Shown one piece after another: positions 41,733-45,944 of a stretch of DNA of 45,944 bases. The stretch is from Thermoguttaceae bacterium (GTDB taxonomy: Bacteria > Planctomycetota > Planctomycetia > Pirellulales > Thermoguttaceae), in contig JAFSDX010000190.1 of assembly GCA_017436025.1 (NCBI GenBank), forward strand, positions 1 through 45,944, given 5' to 3'. The translations under genes and the position numbers were made by a program. The notes below the pieces were generated by a model, which worked only from the letters and a program-made list of their open reading frames with translations, had not been told where the DNA came from and searched no databases. Each line of letters starts with the position of its first letter. Position 1 is the first letter of the stretch.

Positions 41733-43202
41733 TCAGTCCCACCACCATTGACCTTCCGGAATCGACGAGGCGACCGCGTCGCGCTTGGCTTCGACTTCGC
41801 CTTTGTCGTCGTATTTCAAGTTTTCTTCGTCGAGCGCGGTCGTCGGACGAACGACGACGCCGCCGCCGGTCGGGTACGAAACGAGCGTCGCGCTGCGGCG
41901 AACGGCGTTCGTCGCAGTTTGCGCGAATTGGATCGCGTTCAAACGTTCGGTTTTGAATTGCGCTTCGTCGCCGAGGAACGCCATATCCCAACCGGTCTTC
42001 GCATAGGCGCCTTCTTTTTGGAGGTACGCCGCGACGATCGACATATCGATCATATTGCGGAGGTTCGCGTAAACCGGAACGGCGTCGGCGATGCGGTCGA
42101 ATTTCGCGGTGAAGCTCTTCGCGTAGGCTTTCGTCGCGGGGTTGCCGCGGCCTTTGTTCGCGCGGCGTTCGCCGTTTTCGTCGACCAATTCGTCTTCGCC
42201 GACGAGGTTGACGCCGTTCCCGACGAGTTGCATCGCGGTTCCGTCTTCGGTCATGACGACGCAGTCGTAATCCGGTTGGAAGTACCAGCGAACGAGAGCG
42301 TTGCTAGCGCGACCGCGCGGGTTCGAGCGTTCGGCGTAGGTCGTCAGTTTGACCGGCGCTTCTTCGAGGCCGATCCCGATCAGCTTCATGCGGTAGTCGG
42401 CGGCGACGAGGGTCGCGGCGAAGTTCGTTTTCGGCGAAACGCCCCAAACTTGGACGTTTTGAAGGCCGAGCGCGTTCGCCATTCCGAGCGCGTAATCGAC
42501 GATTTGTCCGTCGTCCGAGAGGTTCGGATGCGGCGTGTTTTTCAGGTACGCTTGCATGTTGCGGAGACCTTCGGCGGTCGGGTCGATCGAGCAACCGACG
42601 AGTTTGTTCCCTTTGCCTTCGGCCGGGAACGCGCGGAGAGCGACGACGAGGTCTTCGAGTTTCAGCGTCGGGCGACCGCTGCGGGCGCCGACGGTCGCGC
42701 CTTCGGCTCCGACGGTCCAACCTTCGGCCGGGCCGGCGACGACGATTTCGCCCGATTCCGGATAAACGTAAACGTTTTCAATGCGGGTCAAACCGGCGAG
42801 GTTCGCCATGTCGGCGGTAACGACGCCGCCGTTTTCTTGGATCGCCGCTTCGAGGCGCGTCAACGAAACTTTGCGCGACTTGCTGACGGCCTTCATTTCG
42901 CTCGGAACGCCGTAAAGCGCGGCGGAACGCATCGCGGCGAGCGTTCCGTCGTCGAGGATAACGCGTTCGAGAACGCCGTCCGGGCGCACCACGACGCCGG
43001 AGCCGTCGGAGCTTCCGCCGCCGTTGTCATCGTCGTCGTCATTATTGTTGTTGTCGTTGTCGTTATCGTTATTGTCGTTATCGTCGTCGTCGGCGAAGGC
43101 GACGGGAGCGTCGACGAAGTAAGGAGTCGACGCGGGAACGGCGACGAAAACCGCCAACGCCAAAAGGGCGCTCCATCGAAGGAAGGAACTGATCCGACTC
43201 AT
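41733..43202 (-). CDS. DUF1598 domain protein, secreted
   Basis: The 489-residue protein has a signal peptide (SALLALAVFVAVPAST) and an Asp/Asn-only stretch of about 23 residues, then a Gly/Ser spacer. The body matches what I know of planctomycete DUF1598: GVVVRPDGVLERVILDDGTLAAMRSAA, VGCSIDPTAEGLRNMQAYLK, ADYRMKLIGIGLEEAPVKL, RWYFQPDYDCVVMTEDGTAMQLVGNGVNLVGEDE and LRNMIDMSIVAAYLQ. The function is unknown; it is probably extracytoplasmic. AGGAG lies 8 nt before the ATG. The C-terminus ends in WWWD. Codon use suggests good expression, and a promoter is visible at 43380-43408. Confidence 0.88.
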   Translation of the reverse strand: MSRISSFLRWSALLALAVFVAVPASTPYFVDAPVAFADDDDNDNNDNDNDNNNNDDDDDNGGGSSDGSGVVVRPDGVLERVILDDGTLAAMRSAALYGVPSEMKAVSKSRKVSLTRLEAAIQENGGVVTADMANLAGLTRIENVYVYPESGEIVVAGPAEGWTVGAEGATVGARSGRPTLKLEDLVVALRAFPAEGKGNKLVGCSIDPTAEGLRNMQAYLKNTPHPNLSDDGQIVDYALGMANALGLQNVQVWGVSPKTNFAATLVAADYRMKLIGIGLEEAPVKLTTYAERSNPRGRASNALVRWYFQPDYDCVVMTEDGTAMQLVGNGVNLVGEDELVDENGERRANKGRGNPATKAYAKSFTAKFDRIADAVPVYANLRNMIDMSIVAAYLQKEGAYAKTGWDMAFLGDEAQFKTERLNAIQFAQTATNAVRRSATLVSYPTGGGVVVRPTTALDEENLKYDDKGEVEAKRDAVASSIPEGQWWWD

Positions 43203-43809
43203 AAAAATCTCCTAAAAATTCGATTAGGTTGGACGGTGAAAATCCGAACGGCGACCGTCGGGCGCTTGCGCGTCGCAAAGCGGAACCGGAACGTCGCGGC
43301 GTCGGGGCGGAGCGTCGCTTTCGTCGGCGTCGCGAACGAAACGACTCTTGGCGACGCAAACTTCGCCGCTATTCTCTAAATGATAATTTCGACGCCCTCT
43401 TTAAGCAAGCGATAACTTCGTAAAATCGCCTATTTTGTCGAAATTTTTTTTGTTTGGCGGCTTGGCGCGCCGGTTTTAACGGTCGTCGCGATTACTTAAG
43501 CGGGTGAAAAGAGGTTGAGTTTAAGGACGGGGTAAGAACGAACGACGCGCGCGGCGTCGGCGAACCGAGAGGAAGTAATGAGGAGCGCGGCGGTTGAGTC
43601 GCGGGATTTTGCCTAAATTAACTATTTTTTTTATTCGAAAAAAGAGCGCCCGCGACGATAAAAAAGCCGAGGTTTCTTAAAAGTTTACAAAACTTAGGGT
43701 GAAGTTCTCGAAACGGTTCGTCGAAAAAGGTGATATGCGTTTTTTGCGCGTCGCCGGGCGCGTGAAAACATTAATATAAATATTGTCAAAAAACGATGGA
43801 ATCGTTCTC
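43203..43809. other. Divergent intergenic region, AT-rich in parts
   Basis: No gene is supported. It holds the DUF1598 leader (170 nt) and promoter. An element AAAATAGGCG lies on the minus strand (43427-43436), embedded in a near-palindrome, TAAAATCGCCTATTTTG. Several T-rich runs follow near 43445 and 43625. The AT island ATTAATATA (43770-43778) lies 31 bp before the next gene. Confidence 0.5.
43380..43408 (-). promoter_or_regulatory. Promoter of the DUF1598 gene
   Basis: TTGCTT (43403-43408), a 17-bp spacer and TATCAT (43380-43385) on the minus strand. Confidence 0.5.
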
Positions 43810-45944
43810 ATGAAGAAGAGACTGTTGGAGTTTCCCCTCGCGTGTTGCGCCGCGTTCGGCGTTTGTTGGTCGACCGGAGAAAGTTTCGCGTCGACCTCTT
43901 TCGCCTCGGAGACGCCGTATTTAACGCGAGTCGGCGGAACGTTCGTAAAGCCGGAGTTCTTTTCGTCGACGTTAAACGCGAAGAACGACGCGACGACGTT
44001 CGCCGCCGCGGAAATCGCGCCGACGCAGTTCAACGGTCGCCCGTTGCAACAAGCGGCGAAGCGAACGTTCGGAATAACGCGCGAGTTGGCCAACGGATTT
44101 AAAACGACCGAGCAGATCGAGCGCGAACTTGGCGAAAAGCGGGGCGCGCGGGCGAACGAACGTCGAGCGGCGCAAAGTCGAGCGGGCGAAGCGGCGCAAA
44201 ACGTTCCGCAAGCTCCGGCTCCGGCGAAAACGGAGGCGACGGTCGCGCAAGAGGTTGTTTCGAGCGCCGAAAAACCGAGCGACGCGGAAGCGAAAGCTCG
44301 CGAAGCGGCGGAAAAGGCGGCGCGCGAGGCGGTCGCCAAACAAGCGGAGGAACGTTCCGCCGAGGAAAAAGCGCGCGCTTTGACCGGCGACCAAGAAGAC
44401 GCGCCGGACGCTCGCGTCGATTTGCCGGAAGTCGACGCGTCGGAACACGCGCCGAGCGAAGCGACGAAGCCGTCCGCGACCGAAACGCCCGCGCCGACGG
44501 CGACGTCCGGAACGACGCTCGGTTTCGCCGACGCGCAAAAAGCGACGCAAGAAATGTCGAACGATTTGCTCGCGACGCTGAACGCTCGCGGCGGGACGTC
44601 GCTTTACGACCGTTGGCGCGCTTACGACGCCGGGGTGCGTCGCCAAACGTCGGCGCTCGAGTCGGGGAGCGAGCTGAACGGGCGTTGCCGCTTGAGCTGG
44701 TACGAAAAACTTTACGCCGACCCGTTGCGCTCGGCGGGGGAAGTCGAATTCTTCTCGCGCGCTTGGGGCGGTTTCTTCGCCGGTTCGTCGGCGGACGTCG
44801 TTTCCGGCGTTCGTTTGGCGCGCGCCAAGATGGACGTCGCGTTAAGAAACGACCAACCGGCGAAACCGTCGCCGACGACGCCGGAAGAGGCGATCGAAGT
44901 TTTGAAGACGGCGCTCGTCGAAACGGCGGCCCTGCACGCTCGCGCGCTCGCGCCGATGAGCAAGGACGACGTCGCGGCGGTTTCGCGGGAAGCGCATTCG
45001 ATATTTTGCGCGCAAGCTCAAAGCGGACACACCGTTCCGAGCCGCGGTCGCGCGAAATATTTGATCGACGCGATGCAAAAAATGAACAAAACCGCGCTTT
45101 ACGACGCCGCCGAAACCGCGCTTGCGACGCTCGACGAAAAAACGCTCGCGTTGTTGGCGCAAGTCGACTTCGCTTCGCTGGAAAAGGTGAAGGTCGACGG
45201 TCAAGAAATGGGGCGCGTTTCGACCGAAGCGGGCGATATTCTTTTCGGCGATAAAAATTCGACCGTTTGGAATCTCGATCAATATTCGACCGTTTGTTGC
45301 GTCGTCGATTTGGGCGGTCGCGACGAGTACCGCGAAGGCGTTTGCAACGTCAATCGTCCGGTTTTGGTCGTTCTCGACTTGGGCGGCGACGACGACAATT
45401 ACGTCGGTCAAAATCCCGGGATTCAAGGCGGCGCGATTCTCGGCGTCTCCGTTTGGTACGACGGCGGCGGGAACGACCGTTACCTCGCGAAAGACGTCGC
45501 GCAAGGGAGTTGTATCGGCGGCGTCGGAATTTTGGTCGACGAAAGCGGCGACGACCGCTACCTCGGCTTCCTGCGGGCGCAAGGCCAAGCGCTTTGCGGG
45601 CTCGGGCTCCATATCGACCGCGCCGGAAGCGACGATTACCGCGCCGCGTTATGGGCGCAAGGCGTCGGCGCGCCGGGCGGTTTCGGCGCGATTCTCGACA
45701 AAGACGGAAACGACCATTATTACGTCGGCGGCTACTATTACGACTCGTATCCGGAACACCCGGGGCACGACGGTTGGGGCCAAGGGATCGGCGCCGGGAT
45801 TCGACGCGTCGCTTGCGGCGGAATCGGGCTTTGCCTCGACGGCGGCGGGGACGACGCTTACGAGTTCGACTACTTCGGACACGGCGGCGGTTACTGGATG
45901 GGCGTCGGCGTCGCTCGCGACTTCGGAGGGAACGATATTCGTTA
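43810..45944 (+). CDS. Secreted protein with D-x-x-G-x-D-x-Y repeats (3' end outside window)
   Basis: The frame opens at ATG 43810 (MKKRLLEFPLACCAAFGVCW, a likely signal sequence) and remains open to the window edge, 711 residues. Residues about 100-235 are Ala/Glu/Arg- and Pro/Thr-rich and probably extended. From about 490 a repetitive region begins, with turns DLGGRDEY, DLGGDDDNY, DGGGNDRY, DESGDDRY, DRAGSDDY, DKDGNDHY and DGGGDDAY, separated by Gly-rich strands containing QG(V/Q)G. The acidic turns look like calcium-binding beta-solenoid turns, but they are not classical RTX nonapeptides. No catalytic motif is visible so far. The ribosome-binding site is weak. Confidence 0.78.
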   Translation, partial: MKKRLLEFPLACCAAFGVCWSTGESFASTSFASETPYLTRVGGTFVKPEFFSSTLNAKNDATTFAAAEIAPTQFNGRPLQQAAKRTFGITRELANGFKTTEQIERELGEKRGARANERRAAQSRAGEAAQNVPQAPAPAKTEATVAQEVVSSAEKPSDAEAKAREAAEKAAREAVAKQAEERSAEEKARALTGDQEDAPDARVDLPEVDASEHAPSEATKPSATETPAPTATSGTTLGFADAQKATQEMSNDLLATLNARGGTSLYDRWRAYDAGVRRQTSALESGSELNGRCRLSWYEKLYADPLRSAGEVEFFSRAWGGFFAGSSADVVSGVRLARAKMDVALRNDQPAKPSPTTPEEAIEVLKTALVETAALHARALAPMSKDDVAAVSREAHSIFCAQAQSGHTVPSRGRAKYLIDAMQKMNKTALYDAAETALATLDEKTLALLAQVDFASLEKVKVDGQEMGRVSTEAGDILFGDKNSTVWNLDQYSTVCCVVDLGGRDEYREGVCNVNRPVLVVLDLGGDDDNYVGQNPGIQGGAILGVSVWYDGGGNDRYLAKDVAQGSCIGGVGILVDESGDDRYLGFLRAQGQALCGLGLHIDRAGSDDYRAALWAQGVGAPGGFGAILDKDGNDHYYVGGYYYDSYPEHPGHDGWGQGIGAGIRRVACGGIGLCLDGGGDDAYEFDYFGHGGGYWMGVGVARDFGGNDIR

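Overview
The window comes from a chromosome of a Planctomycetota bacterium, most likely a Pirellulales-like lineage. I infer this from gene content, not from a marker gene. The pointers are a DUF1559 prepilin-type protein, a DUF1598 protein, a secreted tandem DUF1080 protein, a prenyltransferase/squalene-oxidase-repeat protein and several long low-complexity inserts in otherwise ordinary proteins. The DNA is moderately GC-rich with very high CpG use, so long open frames lie antisense to almost every real gene and were discarded. No integrase, transposase, phage gene, CRISPR array or rRNA was seen.

Layout. 1-1.6 kb: 3' part of a repeat-bearing alpha/beta hydrolase-like gene. 1.8-5.1 kb (minus strand): CPBP intramembrane protease, pgsA and a beta-hydroxyacid dehydrogenase. 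5.3-5.9 kb: two near-identical tRNA-Leu(GAG) genes, each with its own promoter and terminator. 5.9-7.3 kb: a conserved-looking unknown protein and a small lipoprotein. 7.6-14.4 kb: a type II secretion pseudopilin cluster (GspG-, GspH-, GspI- and GspJ-like), all carrying unusual low-complexity insertions. 14.5-18.4 kb: a polytopic membrane protein, smpB and mutY. 18.6-24.2 kb: the DUF1080 protein, an Ala/Glu/Pro-rich lipoprotein, a lone metal-type ABC permease, gapA and a Nif3-like protein. 24.3-28.2 kb: an unknown anchored protein behind a perfect consensus promoter, the DUF1559 protein and the squalene-oxidase-repeat protein. 28.3-32.2 kb: an ABC ATPase plus a large FtsX-type permease. 32.4-35.0 kb: flotillin and an NfeD-like partner, divergently transcribed. 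35.2-39.5 kb: an AI-2E family protein, a 56-residue lipoprotein, rhaA and hemD. 39.8-45.9 kb: a two-helix small protein, a lipoprotein whose 3' end seeds an eleven-copy 50-bp tandem array, the DUF1598 protein, and a secreted protein with D-x-x-G-x-D-x-Y repeats that runs off the window.

Promoters can be read by eye in many gaps as TTGnnn, 16-17 bp, TAnnnT, and several intrinsic terminators have perfect or near-perfect stems with T-tracts. These fit a conventional primary sigma factor and allow operon boundaries to be drawn. Shine-Dalgarno sequences are clear for some genes (gspG, gapA, rhaA, small lipoproteins) and absent for others.

The most noteworthy features are: the Met/Asn/Gly tandem-repeat insert inside the GspG pseudopilin and related linker motifs in its partners; the 50-bp tandem array lying between a stop codon and a strong terminator, hence in a probable 3' UTR; a 9-mer (ATTAATATA) found five times as isolated AT islands, always in the sense direction of the local gene; and a MutY in which the usual catalytic Asp position reads Glu.
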